Assembly: GCF_000420025.1 (NCBI RefSeq)
Contig: NZ_ATUD01000001.1
Location: forward strand, 824,877 to 888,876
DNA: 64,000 nt
Origin: Patulibacter americanus DSM 16676
GTDB lineage: Bacteria; Actinomycetota; Thermoleophilia; Solirubrobacterales; Solirubrobacteraceae
Direction: 5' to 3'
Both the position numbers and the translations under genes were made by a program. This document shows positions 10,222 through 18,352 of the stretch, in pieces (position 1 is the stretch's first letter; every line of letters begins with the position of its first letter). Below the pieces are notes generated by a model. The model did no database searches. It was given only the letters and a program-made list of their open reading frames with translations, and had not been told where the DNA came from.

Positions 10222-10449
10222 TCAGTGGCAGGGGAAGCCGAGGAGGTGGCGCGCGTCGTGGACGAGCTCGTGCACGTTCGAGCCGGCGAAGACGGACGTC
10301 GCTCCCTCCTCCGCCCCCACGAAGTAGATGGCCAGCATCAGAACGATGCCGGCGAAGATCCAGTACGGCAGCAGCCCCCGGAGGGAGACGACGGGGACGG
10401 GGACGGTCGTCGGCGCGGTGCGCGGCTCGACGGCGGCGGGCGTGCTCAT
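10222..10449 (-). CDS. cbtB: CbtB-type cobalt transporter subunit
   Basis: A 75-residue small membrane protein. It has one transmembrane helix (YWIFAGIVLMLAIYFVGAEE) followed by a short His-containing tail, NVHELVHDARHLLGFPCH, that is characteristic of CbtB and could bind the metal. It is the first gene after the cobalamin riboswitch and precedes cbtA. The ATG is 48 nt downstream of the riboswitch, which leaves room for control of translation initiation or of transcription through the leader. Confidence 0.9.
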   Translation of the reverse strand: MSTPAAVEPRTAPTTVPVPVVSLRGLLPYWIFAGIVLMLAIYFVGAEEGATSVFAGSNVHELVHDARHLLGFPCH

Positions 10450-10496
10450 GGGGCGTCCTTCTCGGGATCTCGCGTCCCGGGTTGGGTGGATGCGGG

Positions 10497-10610
10497 GCGG
10501 CGGAGTCTCTGGCTCCCGGGCCTCTCGACCCGATCACAGTGGCGCGACCGCGCCGGACTCTCACCGGCTTCCTCGCTGCCGCCCTGCGGACGATGTAAGC
10601 CTATCGCGGC
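10497..10610 (-). ncRNA. Cobalamin (B12) riboswitch upstream of cbtBA
   Basis: Read on the minus strand, this leader contains the conserved pieces of a cobalamin riboswitch in the right order. A GAGGAAGCCGGTGAGAGTCC-type core is followed by GCCGGTGAGAGTCCGGC (10552-10568), GCCACTG (10537-10543) and a B12-box-like GAGCCAGAGAC (10505-10515). The cbtB start is 48 nt further on. Family knowledge says adenosylcobalamin binding turns the downstream cobalt or B12 genes off. The ends are approximate because I did not fold the RNA. Confidence 0.9.
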
Positions 10611-10667
10611 GGAGCGACCGGCGGCAGCCGCCCCGAGGTCGCACGGCGGCCCGCCCCGGCCCCCCGG

Positions 10668-11903
10668 CTAGAACGTCCCGAGGGTCCAGGGCGCCCGCTC
10701 GACGTGCAGCGCGGCGTCGAGAGCCGCGCACGCTCCCGGGGTCTCCTCCGTCACGACGCCCGCGTCGCGCAGGGTCGACAGGGCCACGCCGCCCAGGTAG
10801 ACCGAGCCCAGGTCGCGGGCGTGCAGCCGCAGGTCGGCGGGGCGCTCCGTGCGCTCGGCGGCGCCGCCGTCGGGGCCCGCGCGCAGCGCCCAGCGGCCGG
10901 CGACGAGCTCGTCCTCCGGGTGCTCCACGTCGAGAACGACGTCGACGGGGGCCGCCCAGGCGCGCGCGGCGACGGCCTCGGGCAGGTCGAGGATCCGCAG
11001 CCACAGCGCCTCGTGCTGCTCGAGCGGGCGGACCGCGCGGGCGTCGACGGGGGCGAGCGCCAGCGGGTCGTCGACGGGGCGCTGGCGTAGGACGAGCTCG
11101 TCCGCCAGGTCGATCCGGGCGACGAACGTGAAGAGCGCCCGCTCGGCCTCGGGTGTCGCCGCCACGAGCTCTTGGACCTCGACGGTCGTGAACGCCGCGA
11201 CGGGGTGGGTCTCGCGCCCCTCGCGCACCCGCCACAGCGCGTAGCCCTCGTCGCCGGCCGCCACCGCGACCCGCAGGGGGCTGGCGCCGCCGCGGTCCTC
11301 GGGCTCGTCGGCCAGGACCCGGTCGGCCCACCACCGCTCCGGGCGGCCCATGATCCCGGGGCGCCGGCCGCGGGCGCGCTCGTGGATCGCCGGCAGGACG
11401 GGCAGCGCCTCGGCGGCGTCGAGCAGCCGCACGCCGAGCGGCTCGGGCGCGGGCTGGCGGAGCACGGGCTCGGGGACCACGCGGACGTGCTCGTCGCGGG
11501 ACCACGTGGCCGGCCCGAACCCGAAGCGCCCGTAGATCGTGCCCTCGGACGCCCACAGCGCCGCGACCGGCTCGCCGCGCTCCCGCGCCCGCTCCGTCAG
11601 CTGCGCCATCAGCGCGCGCAGCACGCCCCGTCGGCGGTGCGTCGGGCGCACCGTCACACCCGTGACCGCCGCGCACGGCACTTCGCCGCCGCCCGGGACG
11701 ACCATCGGCCACGGGAACGCCGCGGCCGTGCCGACGATCAGGCCGTCGTCGTCCGCGACCACGGTGTCGACCTCGTCGGCGGCCGCCAGACGGCGCTCCC
11801 GCCCGAGCGGTGTGGACCCCCGGTGGAACGCCAGGTCGGCGAGGTCGTGGACCGCGTTCAGCTCGGACTCGTGGGCGGGACGGATGGTCGGACGTTCGGC
11901 CAT
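10668..11903 (-). CDS. Eis-like GNAT family N-acetyltransferase
   Basis: A 411-residue acetyltransferase of the Eis type. The N-terminal GNAT domain has the acetyl-CoA binding motif VTVRPTHRRRGVLRALM; a second GNAT-like region and a C-terminal sterol-carrier-like domain follow, as in mycobacterial Eis. The protein ends in Phe (WTLGTF). In Eis the C-terminal carboxylate of the last Phe is the general base, so the exact terminus matters. Known Eis enzymes acetylate amines, including aminoglycosides; the substrate here is unknown. I start at the ATG at 11903, because a TAGGGT -10 box lies 7 nt upstream and predicts a leaderless mRNA. An in-frame ATG at 11924 is the alternative. The gene is divergent from an MFS permease. 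Confidence 0.88.
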   Translation of the reverse strand: MAERPTIRPAHESELNAVHDLADLAFHRGSTPLGRERRLAAADEVDTVVADDDGLIVGTAAAFPWPMVVPGGGEVPCAAVTGVTVRPTHRRRGVLRALMAQLTERARERGEPVAALWASEGTIYGRFGFGPATWSRDEHVRVVPEPVLRQPAPEPLGVRLLDAAEALPVLPAIHERARGRRPGIMGRPERWWADRVLADEPEDRGGASPLRVAVAAGDEGYALWRVREGRETHPVAAFTTVEVQELVAATPEAERALFTFVARIDLADELVLRQRPVDDPLALAPVDARAVRPLEQHEALWLRILDLPEAVAARAWAAPVDVVLDVEHPEDELVAGRWALRAGPDGGAAERTERPADLRLHARDLGSVYLGGVALSTLRDAGVVTEETPGACAALDAALHVERAPWTLGTF

Positions 11904-11910
11904 GGCCGCG

Positions 11911-11916
11911 ACCCTA
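11911..11916 (-). promoter_or_regulatory. Candidate -10 box for the Eis-like gene (leaderless start)
   Basis: TAGGGT on the minus strand matches TANNNT and lies 7 nt before the ATG at 11903. Transcription would begin at or next to the start codon. I see no good -35 box. Confidence 0.4.
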
Positions 11917-11961
11917 TCGGGCACCGCACCGCGTCCCCGCGGCGCCCGTCAGACTGCCCGC

Positions 11962-14088
11962 ATGGCCGCCCGGCGCCCCTCCCCCGCCGCCCTGCCCGCG
12001 CGGGTGCTGCTCGCGATCGGCGTCGCGCTGGCCCTGGCGGACGCGTCGGTCGTGACCCTGGCGCTCCCCGAGATCCTCGATCGCCTCGACACGACCGTGG
12101 AGGGGCTGGCGGCGGTCATCGGCGTCTACACCGCGGTGCTCGCGGTCGCCGTGCTCGTCGCGGTGCCGGTGCGCCGGCTGATCGGCAGCCGCGTGCTCGG
12201 GCTCGTCGGCATGGTGGTGTTCTCCGCCGCCTCCGTCGTCTGCGGCGGGGCCGACGACCTGAACACGCTGCTCTGGGCCCGCGGCGCCCAGGCGGTGGGC
12301 GCCGGCGCCGCGCTCGTGGCCGCCTTCGCGCTCATGGGCCGCGGTGCGGACGGCCGCCCGTCGGGCCTGTGGGTCGCCGCGGCGGTCTTCGGCACCGCGA
12401 TCGGACCGGCGCTCGGCGGCGCCCTCACCCAGCTCTTCGACTGGCGCGCGATCTTCCTGGCCCAGGCGCCGATCGGGCTGCTCGCCGCCGCGGCGGCGCT
12501 CGTCCGCCAGCCAGGGGCGGCCGACCCGCGGGACGCCGACGGGACGACCGGCGCGGTCGGCACCCGGGACGGCCTCCGCCCCCGTGATGCCCCCCGCCCC
12601 GACGGTGCAGCAGGCGCCCACGACGCCGCCGGGGGCACGCTGCCCGCCCCGTCCGCCTGGCCGTCCCGGCCGCCCGCCGGTCCGCCCAGCGCGAACCGTC
12701 CCGCGCCGCCCGAGGCGCCGACGCGGGTGCACCGCCCGGCCGAGGCGGAGACCGTCGTCGACCCGTTCGGCGACCGGCCCCGGGCGCCCGTCGGACCAGC
12801 CGCGCCGCGCGCAGGTGCGGAGGGCGTCCGCCCCGCCGGCGCCCGTCCGGCCGACGACCGTCCCGCCGCCGCACCCCCTGCCGACACCCGTCCGGCCGCC
12901 GCACGCCCGGCCCGCCCCCGCATCACGTTCGCCGGCGTCCGCGCCGGCGTCGCGTTGGCCCTCGTCTCGGCCGCGCTCACGTCCGTCGTGTTCCTGCTCG
13001 TCCTGCTGCTCGTCTCGGGCTGGTCCGTCGAGCCGCTGAAGGCCGCCGTCGGCGTCAGCCTGCTGCCCGCAGCCGCCGTCGTCGGCTGGCGGATCCCCGG
13101 CGACGCGTGGGTCCGCGCGTGCGTCGGCTGCGGGCTCGTCGGGGCGGGCGTGCTGGCGCTGGGCACGCTGCCGACCGCCGGCTGGGTCTGGGTCGTGCTG
13201 CCGCAGGTCCTCGCCGGCGTCGGCATGGGCCTGGCCCTCCCGGCGCTGGCGGGCGAGCTGCTGCCCGAGCGCACCCCGGCCCAGGCCGGCGGCCTGCTCT
13301 CGCTGCGCCACGTCGGCATCACCGTCGCCCTGCTGGCTCTCGCGCCCGTCACCGCCCAGCAGCTCGAAACGACCGTCGACGACGTGCGCGAGCAGGTCGC
13401 CGCCCTCGTCCTCGACGCGCGCCTGCCGCCGCGGGAGAAGCTCGCGTCCGTCGGGGGCGCCCTGGGCGACGTCTCGACGGACGACCCGCGCGCCTCGCTG
13501 CAGGCCGCGCTCGACAAGGAGGCACCGCGGTTCGCGAAGGACCGCGAGGACGCCGCCGTCTACGCGGGGCTGACCGCGCGCGCCGACGACACGCTCGTGA
13601 CCGCGATCAACGGCGCGTTCCGTCCCGCGTTCCTGATCACGGGCGGCCTGGCGCTCCTGGCGGCGCTCATCGCCCTGCCGCCCCTGACCCGCCGACCCGT
13701 GCTGGCCGCCGCGTCGGTCGGCGCCGTCGCGGTCGCCCTCGGCCTGGCGGGCGGCCAGGCGCTGCTCGCTCGCGACCACCGCCCGGAGCCCGTCGTCATC
13801 GCCGACCCGTGCCAGGACCGCGACCTGCCGAGCACCGGCGGCCTCGACGGCCTGATCCAGGACGGCGCGCTCAAGCTGCTGGACCGCGCGGCGTGCCGCT
13901 ACGGCTCCTCCCGCGAGGAGCTGGCGCTGGCCATCGGCGACGACGCCGCGGCCCGCGAGTACGAGCGCCAGCACGGCACGAACCCGCGCAAGGTCCCGGG
14001 GCTGCTGGGTGGCGCGGTGGCCGGGGGCGACGGCGGCGGGCGCGGCCGGGTCGAGGAGATCCTCGACGGGATCGCCGGGCTGTTCTAG
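11962..14088 (+). CDS. MFS transporter with long disordered insert and extra C-terminal domain
   Basis: A 708-residue major facilitator of the DHA2/EmrB type. Residues 1-180 hold the first six helices, with a DASVVTLALPEI motif in helix 1 and WARGAQAVGAGAA. About 140 residues of Pro/Ala/Arg/Asp-rich, apparently disordered sequence follow, where the central cytoplasmic loop should be. Helices resume at VRAGVALALVSAALTSVVFL. An extracytoplasmic helical region of about 90 residues (from QQLETTVDDVREQV) precedes the last helices, and a soluble tail with two Cys (DPCQDRD, RAACRYG) ends the protein. Family members export drugs or lipids by proton antiport; no substrate can be assigned. The ATG at 11962 was chosen because it opens just before helix 1. 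Divergent from the Eis-like gene by 58 nt. Confidence 0.85.
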   Translation: MAARRPSPAALPARVLLAIGVALALADASVVTLALPEILDRLDTTVEGLAAVIGVYTAVLAVAVLVAVPVRRLIGSRVLGLVGMVVFSAASVVCGGADDLNTLLWARGAQAVGAGAALVAAFALMGRGADGRPSGLWVAAAVFGTAIGPALGGALTQLFDWRAIFLAQAPIGLLAAAAALVRQPGAADPRDADGTTGAVGTRDGLRPRDAPRPDGAAGAHDAAGGTLPAPSAWPSRPPAGPPSANRPAPPEAPTRVHRPAEAETVVDPFGDRPRAPVGPAAPRAGAEGVRPAGARPADDRPAAAPPADTRPAAARPARPRITFAGVRAGVALALVSAALTSVVFLLVLLLVSGWSVEPLKAAVGVSLLPAAAVVGWRIPGDAWVRACVGCGLVGAGVLALGTLPTAGWVWVVLPQVLAGVGMGLALPALAGELLPERTPAQAGGLLSLRHVGITVALLALAPVTAQQLETTVDDVREQVAALVLDARLPPREKLASVGGALGDVSTDDPRASLQAALDKEAPRFAKDREDAAVYAGLTARADDTLVTAINGAFRPAFLITGGLALLAALIALPPLTRRPVLAAASVGAVAVALGLAGGQALLARDHRPEPVVIADPCQDRDLPSTGGLDGLIQDGALKLLDRAACRYGSSREELALAIGDDAAAREYERQHGTNPRKVPGLLGGAVAGGDGGGRGRVEEILDGIAGLF

Positions 14089-14188
14089 CCGGGCCGGTGG
14101 CCCGCAGGTGCGGCTGACCCGCGGTCCGACCCGCCCCGTCCGGGCCGGCGGCAGGCCGGTGGCCCAACCGCCGACCGGGCCCGCGCCC

Positions 14189-14887
14189 TCAGGCGACCGG
14201 CGTGGTCTGCTTCGGGTCGAGCGCCAGCGCGGCCTTCGCGCCGGCCGTGTCGGCGTCGGCGATGACCTCGAACTCGCCGGCCTGCACGCCGTCGAGCGCG
14301 GCGCGCGCCACGTCGGCGGGGTCGTTCTTCGGGATGTCCCAGCCGGCCATCATGTCGGTGTCCGTCGCCGCCAGGTACACGCCGGTGACCTGGGTGCCCT
14401 GCTCCGCCAGCTCGACGCGCAGGTGGTTGGTCAGGCTCCAGGCCGCCGCCTTCGACGTGGCGTAGCCGCCGGCCCCGTTCGCCGTCGCCCAGGAGAGCGC
14501 GGAGAGCACGTTCAGCATCCCGCCGCCGCCGTTGCGGGCCAGCACGGGCGCGAACGCCCGGGCCATCGAGAGGATGCCGAAGTGGTTCGTCTCCATCTCG
14601 CGCCGGATGACGTCGAGGTCGCCGGTGAGCAGCGATCCCCCCGACGTGTAGCCGGCGTTGTTGACCACGAGCGTGGCGTCGCTCGCCGCCTCGGCGGCCG
14701 CGGCCACGGAGGCGGGGTCGGTGACGTCGAGCTGCAGCACCTCGACGCCGGGCAGGTCGATCGACGACGCGTCCCGCGCGGTGGCGTAGACCTTCGTCGC
14801 ACCGCGCTCGAGCAGCTGTGCGGCGAAGTGGCGGCCGATGCCGCGGTTGGCGCCCGTGACGAGGGCGACGCTTCCGGTGATGTCCAT
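14189..14887 (-). CDS. Short-chain dehydrogenase/reductase (SDR)
   Basis: A 232-residue classical SDR. The NAD(P)-binding motif TGANRGIG is at residues 11-18, NNAG near 85, a serine in LNVLSALSWA near 132 and the catalytic pair YATSK near 148. Size and motifs fit an NAD(P)H-dependent oxidoreductase with unknown substrate. It is divergent from an AraC-type gene, a common arrangement in actinobacteria where the regulator controls the reductase. The 117-nt gap contains a perfect GAACA-N5-TGTTC repeat. Confidence 0.9.
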   Translation of the reverse strand: MDITGSVALVTGANRGIGRHFAAQLLERGATKVYATARDASSIDLPGVEVLQLDVTDPASVAAAAEAASDATLVVNNAGYTSGGSLLTGDLDVIRREMETNHFGILSMARAFAPVLARNGGGGMLNVLSALSWATANGAGGYATSKAAAWSLTNHLRVELAEQGTQVTGVYLAATDTDMMAGWDIPKNDPADVARAALDGVQAGEFEVIADADTAGAKAALALDPKQTTPVA

Positions 14888-14916
14888 GCATTCACCGTAC
14901 GACCGCCCGATGCGCG

Positions 14917-14931
14917 GAACAATGCCTGTTC
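14917..14931. promoter_or_regulatory. Inverted repeat GAACA-N5-TGTTC between SDR and AraC genes
   Basis: A perfect 5-bp inverted repeat with a 5-nt spacer, 30 nt from the SDR start. It is a candidate operator for the divergent AraC-type regulator. AraC proteins usually bind direct repeats, so a different regulator is possible. Confidence 0.4.
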
Positions 14932-14992
14932 GTCGCCCATCTGTAGCCGATCGTCTCACGGCGATGGTCGCCAAACCACGGTCGATCCGCGC

Positions 14993-14998
14993 TACTGT
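14993..14998 (+). promoter_or_regulatory. Candidate -10 box for the AraC-type gene (leaderless start)
   Basis: TACTGT fits TANNNT and is followed by only six bases before the ATG at 15005. This predicts a transcript starting at the start codon. No Shine-Dalgarno sequence is present, which agrees. Confidence 0.5.
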
Positions 14999-15004
14999 TG
15001 ACCG

Positions 15005-16012
15005 ATGGACGTGCTCGCCGAGGTGCTCGCGGTCTCCGGGGTGCGCGGCACGGTGGGCAACCGGGTCGACGCCGGCGCGGACTGGGCGTGGTGGTTCCCG
15101 CAGGCGCCCGCCGCGGCCTTCCACGCCGTGACCGCCGGGACGATGTGGGTCGCGCTGCCCGGCGAGGACCCGATCCAGCTCATGCCCGGCGACGTGCTGC
15201 TGCTGCCGGGCGGCGCGGCGCACGCGCTCTCCGGCGACCCGGAGAACCTGGAGCGCGCCCGGGCCGGCGTGTCCGACGGCTACGAGCGGACCGGGGCGGG
15301 CACGGTGCGCCTGGGCCACGGCCCCACCCGCACGCACGTGCTCTGCGCGCACTACGCGCACGACCCGGCCGTCACCACGCAGGTGCTCGAGACGCTGCCC
15401 GCGGTCGTCCACCTGCGCGCCGACCACGCCGGCGGCGCGCTCGACGACACCGTGCGCCTGCTGGCCCGCGAGATGGCCGAGCCGCAGCTGGCGACGAACG
15501 TCGTGGTCGACCGGCTCGTCGACATCCTGCTCGTCCAACTCCTGCGCGTCTGGCTGGCCAGCGGCGAGGGCGTGCGCGACCGCTGCTGGCTGCACGTGCT
15601 GGGCGATCCCGTCGTCGGCACCGCCGTCGCCAAGCTCCACGAGGACCCGGCGCGTGCCTGGACGACGGAGACGCTCGCGAGCGAGGTGTCCGTCTCGCGC
15701 GCCACCCTGGCGCGGCGGTTCCCGGAGCTCGTCGGCGAGACCCCGGCGGCCTACCTCACCCGCTGGCGCATGGACCTCGCGGCCCTGCGCCTGCGCGACA
15801 CGGACGAGCCGCTCGAGACCGTCGCCCAGGCCGTGGGCTACACCTCCGTCCACGCGTTCAGCCGGGCCTTCAGCCGGGCGCGCGGCGAGGCGCCCGGCCG
15901 GTTCCGCATCACCGCGCGGGCGGCCCGGGCGCAGGCCGAGGCGGTCGACGGGGACCCCGTCGACACGCCGCCGGCCACCCGCGAGCGGGAGCCCGCCCTC
16001 AGCGCGGGGTGA
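15005..16012 (+). CDS. AraC family transcriptional regulator with N-terminal cupin
   Basis: A 335-residue regulator. The N-terminal half is a cupin (AraC-binding-like) domain with a PGDVLLLPGGAAHAL signature near residue 64. The C-terminal third has two AraC helix-turn-helix units: TLASEVSVSRATLARRFPEL and TVAQAVGYTSVHAFSRAFSR. The first should contact DNA most specifically. It is divergent from an SDR gene, the likely target. The last 14 nt overlap the convergent maoC-like gene. The last ~30 residues are low-complexity and may be dispensable. Confidence 0.92.
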   Translation: MDVLAEVLAVSGVRGTVGNRVDAGADWAWWFPQAPAAAFHAVTAGTMWVALPGEDPIQLMPGDVLLLPGGAAHALSGDPENLERARAGVSDGYERTGAGTVRLGHGPTRTHVLCAHYAHDPAVTTQVLETLPAVVHLRADHAGGALDDTVRLLAREMAEPQLATNVVVDRLVDILLVQLLRVWLASGEGVRDRCWLHVLGDPVVGTAVAKLHEDPARAWTTETLASEVSVSRATLARRFPELVGETPAAYLTRWRMDLAALRLRDTDEPLETVAQAVGYTSVHAFSRAFSRARGEAPGRFRITARAARAQAEAVDGDPVDTPPATREREPALSAG

Positions 16013-16910
16013 CGAGCCCGCGCAGGTGCGGGACGGGGGGGCGGGACGACGATTGCCCGTCCTGCAGCGCGAACCCGACGCGCCCGTCGCCGGCCTCGAC
16101 CGAGCCGTACTCCACCGTCGCCGGCAGCAGCACGGGCTTCTGGAACCGCACCTCGACGTTCACCGCGTCGGGGATCAGGTCCTCGATCGCCGCGAGCGAG
16201 CGGGCCTTCGTCCACATGCCGTGGGCAATGGCGCGCGGGAACCCGAACGCCTTCGCCGACAGCGGGTGCAGGTGGATCGGATTGACGTCGCCCGACACCG
16301 CGCCGTAGCGGCGGCCGATGTCATCCGGCACGTCCCACCGCGTCGTGGTGAGCGCGGAGAGGTCGACCGCGACGGCGTCGATCGGGTCCGCGCCCTTCTC
16401 GGCCGCGTCACCGGAGCCCTTGCCGCGGCGGAAGATCGTCGCGGTGCACGTCCACACGGTCTCGCCCGCGACCTGCACGTCGGTCTGCAGCTCGAACGTG
16501 CGGCCCTTCGGGTGCGGCTGCAGCTTGCCCGCGCGCACGCGCACGTCGAGCGGCTCGTCCGGGCGGATCGCCCGGTGCTGCTCGATGCGGTTGCGCATGT
16601 GGACCAGGCCGATCGCGCCGAACGGGAACCGGCCGTCCGTCATCAGCGCCATGTGCAGCGGCGCCGCGAGCACGAACGGGTAGGTCACGGGCAGCGCGTC
16701 CGTGCGCAGGAACCCGCAGACGGCGTTGTAGCGCCGCAGCCGCTCGGCGTCGACCCGCAGCTCGGGCACGTGCAGCTCGAGGTCGGGGATCTCCTTCGCC
16801 CCGCCCGCGACGAACGGCAGGCGCGAGGCCAGCGGGATCATCGGCAGCGCCGCGCGGCCGTAGAGCAGCGCGGCATTCGGGACGGACTTGAGCTCGCGGA
16901 CGGTCGTCAT
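15999..16910 (-). CDS. MaoC-like (R)-specific enoyl/3-hydroxyacyl dehydratase, HtdX type
   Basis: A 303-residue double hot-dog protein. The C-terminal hot-dog carries the hydratase-2 signature: SGDVNPIHLHPLSAKAFGF followed by AHGMW. The Asp and His of DxNPxH are the expected catalytic residues. The N-terminal half is the degenerate hot-dog seen in HtdX and two-domain MaoC proteins. It would dehydrate (3R)-hydroxyacyl-CoA or -ACP. It is the last gene of a fadA2-fabG4-maoC operon, with a 4-nt gap after the reductase. The same set (Rv0241c-Rv0242c, beside Rv0243) occurs in mycobacteria, which supports a shared fatty-acyl role. Confidence 0.9.
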   Translation of the reverse strand: MTTVRELKSVPNAALLYGRAALPMIPLASRLPFVAGGAKEIPDLELHVPELRVDAERLRRYNAVCGFLRTDALPVTYPFVLAAPLHMALMTDGRFPFGAIGLVHMRNRIEQHRAIRPDEPLDVRVRAGKLQPHPKGRTFELQTDVQVAGETVWTCTATIFRRGKGSGDAAEKGADPIDAVAVDLSALTTTRWDVPDDIGRRYGAVSGDVNPIHLHPLSAKAFGFPRAIAHGMWTKARSLAAIEDLIPDAVNVEVRFQKPVLLPATVEYGSVEAGDGRVGFALQDGQSSSRPPVPHLRGLVTPR

Positions 16911-16914
16911 GGGC

Positions 16915-18327
16915 TCAGGCCCCGATCAGGCCCTGGCCGCAGACGCGGACGACGTTGCCGTTCACGCCGCCCGACCCGGCGGACGCGAACCACGCGATCG
17001 TCTCGGCCACGTCGACGGGCTGGCCGCCCTGGCCCAGGCTCGACAGGCGCCGGCCGGCCTCGCGGATGCCGATCGGGATCGCGGCGGTCATCTGCGTCTC
17101 GATGAACCCCGGCGCGACGGCGTTGATCGTGGCGCCCGCGGCGGCGATCTCGTCCTCGAGCGCGTCGACGAATCCGATGACGCCGGCCTTCGACGTGGCG
17201 TAGTTCGTCTGCCCGTTGTTGCCGGCGATGCCCGCGATGGAGGACACGCCGACGATGCGCCCGCCGCGGTGGAGCGCGTCCTGCTTGAGCAGCTCGGCCG
17301 TGATCCGCTCCGGGGCGATCAGGTTCACCGCGATGACCTGGTCCCAGGTCTCGGGCTTCATGTTCGCCAGGCGCTTGTCGCGCGTGATGCCAGCGTTGTG
17401 GACGACGACGTCGACCCCGCCGTGCTCCGCCTTGAGCTGCGCGACGAGCTTCTGCGGCGCGTCGTCCTCGGTGACATCGAAGGTCAGCGACGAGCCGCCG
17501 ATGCGCTCCATCACGCGGTTCAGGTCGTCCGCCAGCGGCTCGATGTCGAGGCCGACGACGTGCGCGCCGTCGCGGGCGAGCGTCTCGGCGATCGCCTCGC
17601 CGATCCCGCGCGAGGCGCCGGTGACGAGCGCGACCTTCCCCTTCAGCGGGTGCTCCCAGTCGACGGCCGGCACGGCGCCGCCCTTGCCGATGCGCGTGAC
17701 CTGGCCGGAGACGAAGGCCGACTTCGGCGAGAGGAAGAACCGCAGCGTCGACTCGATCTGGTCCTCCGCGCCCTGGCCGACATAGACGAGGTTCGACGTG
17801 GAGCCCTTGCCGAACTCCTTGCCGGTCGAGCGCACGAAGCCCTCGAGCGCGCGCTGGGCGACGCGGGCGGCCCCGTCGAGGTCCTCCGGCGGCGTGCCGA
17901 GCACGATGACGCGGCCCGACGGGCGCAGCTTGCGCGCGACGGGATGGAAGAACGCGTGGAGCGCCTTGAGCGACTCGGCGTCGCTGATGCCGGTGGCGTC
18001 GAAGACGAGCGCCTTGAAGCGCTGGTCGCCGGCGGCGGAGGAGCCGTCACCGTTGACCGAGAAGATCTTGGGCGACAGACCGGCCTCGCCGGCGGCCTCG
18101 CGCAGCTCGCCCTCGGCCGTCCAGACCTCGGCCTCGGCGTCCTTCAGCACCTTCGCGAGCTGCGGCACGAGCCGCCCGCCGGGGGCCGCGCCGACGAGGA
18201 CGGCGCCCTCGACGGTGCGCTGACCCGGGCGGTAGCGCTCGAGGATCGGCGGCTGCGGCAGGCCGAGCCGCGGCGCGAGCTGGCGGCCGACGAAGGAGGT
18301 GGTGAACTGCTGGTACAGGTCGGGCAT
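16915..18327 (-). CDS. fabG4: High-molecular-weight 3-oxoacyl-ACP reductase, FabG4 type
   Basis: A 470-residue two-domain reductase like mycobacterial FabG4. The N-terminal ~210 residues form a flavodoxin-like domain without a clear cofactor motif. The C-terminal SDR domain starts with VALVTGASRGIGEAIAETLA near residue 230. It has NAGITRDKRLANM, a serine in VGVSSIAGIAG and the YATSK catalytic motif near residue 375. It should reduce 3-oxoacyl-CoA or -ACP with NADH or NADPH. It follows fadA2 by 25 nt, with a clear AGGAG Shine-Dalgarno sequence before the ATG, and precedes the maoC-like gene. Together the three could elongate or modify acyl chains. Confidence 0.93.
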   Translation of the reverse strand: MPDLYQQFTTSFVGRQLAPRLGLPQPPILERYRPGQRTVEGAVLVGAAPGGRLVPQLAKVLKDAEAEVWTAEGELREAAGEAGLSPKIFSVNGDGSSAAGDQRFKALVFDATGISDAESLKALHAFFHPVARKLRPSGRVIVLGTPPEDLDGAARVAQRALEGFVRSTGKEFGKGSTSNLVYVGQGAEDQIESTLRFFLSPKSAFVSGQVTRIGKGGAVPAVDWEHPLKGKVALVTGASRGIGEAIAETLARDGAHVVGLDIEPLADDLNRVMERIGGSSLTFDVTEDDAPQKLVAQLKAEHGGVDVVVHNAGITRDKRLANMKPETWDQVIAVNLIAPERITAELLKQDALHRGGRIVGVSSIAGIAGNNGQTNYATSKAGVIGFVDALEDEIAAAGATINAVAPGFIETQMTAAIPIGIREAGRRLSSLGQGGQPVDVAETIAWFASAGSGGVNGNVVRVCGQGLIGA

Positions 18328-18352
18328 TCGGGTTCTCCTGTCGTTCCGAGGA

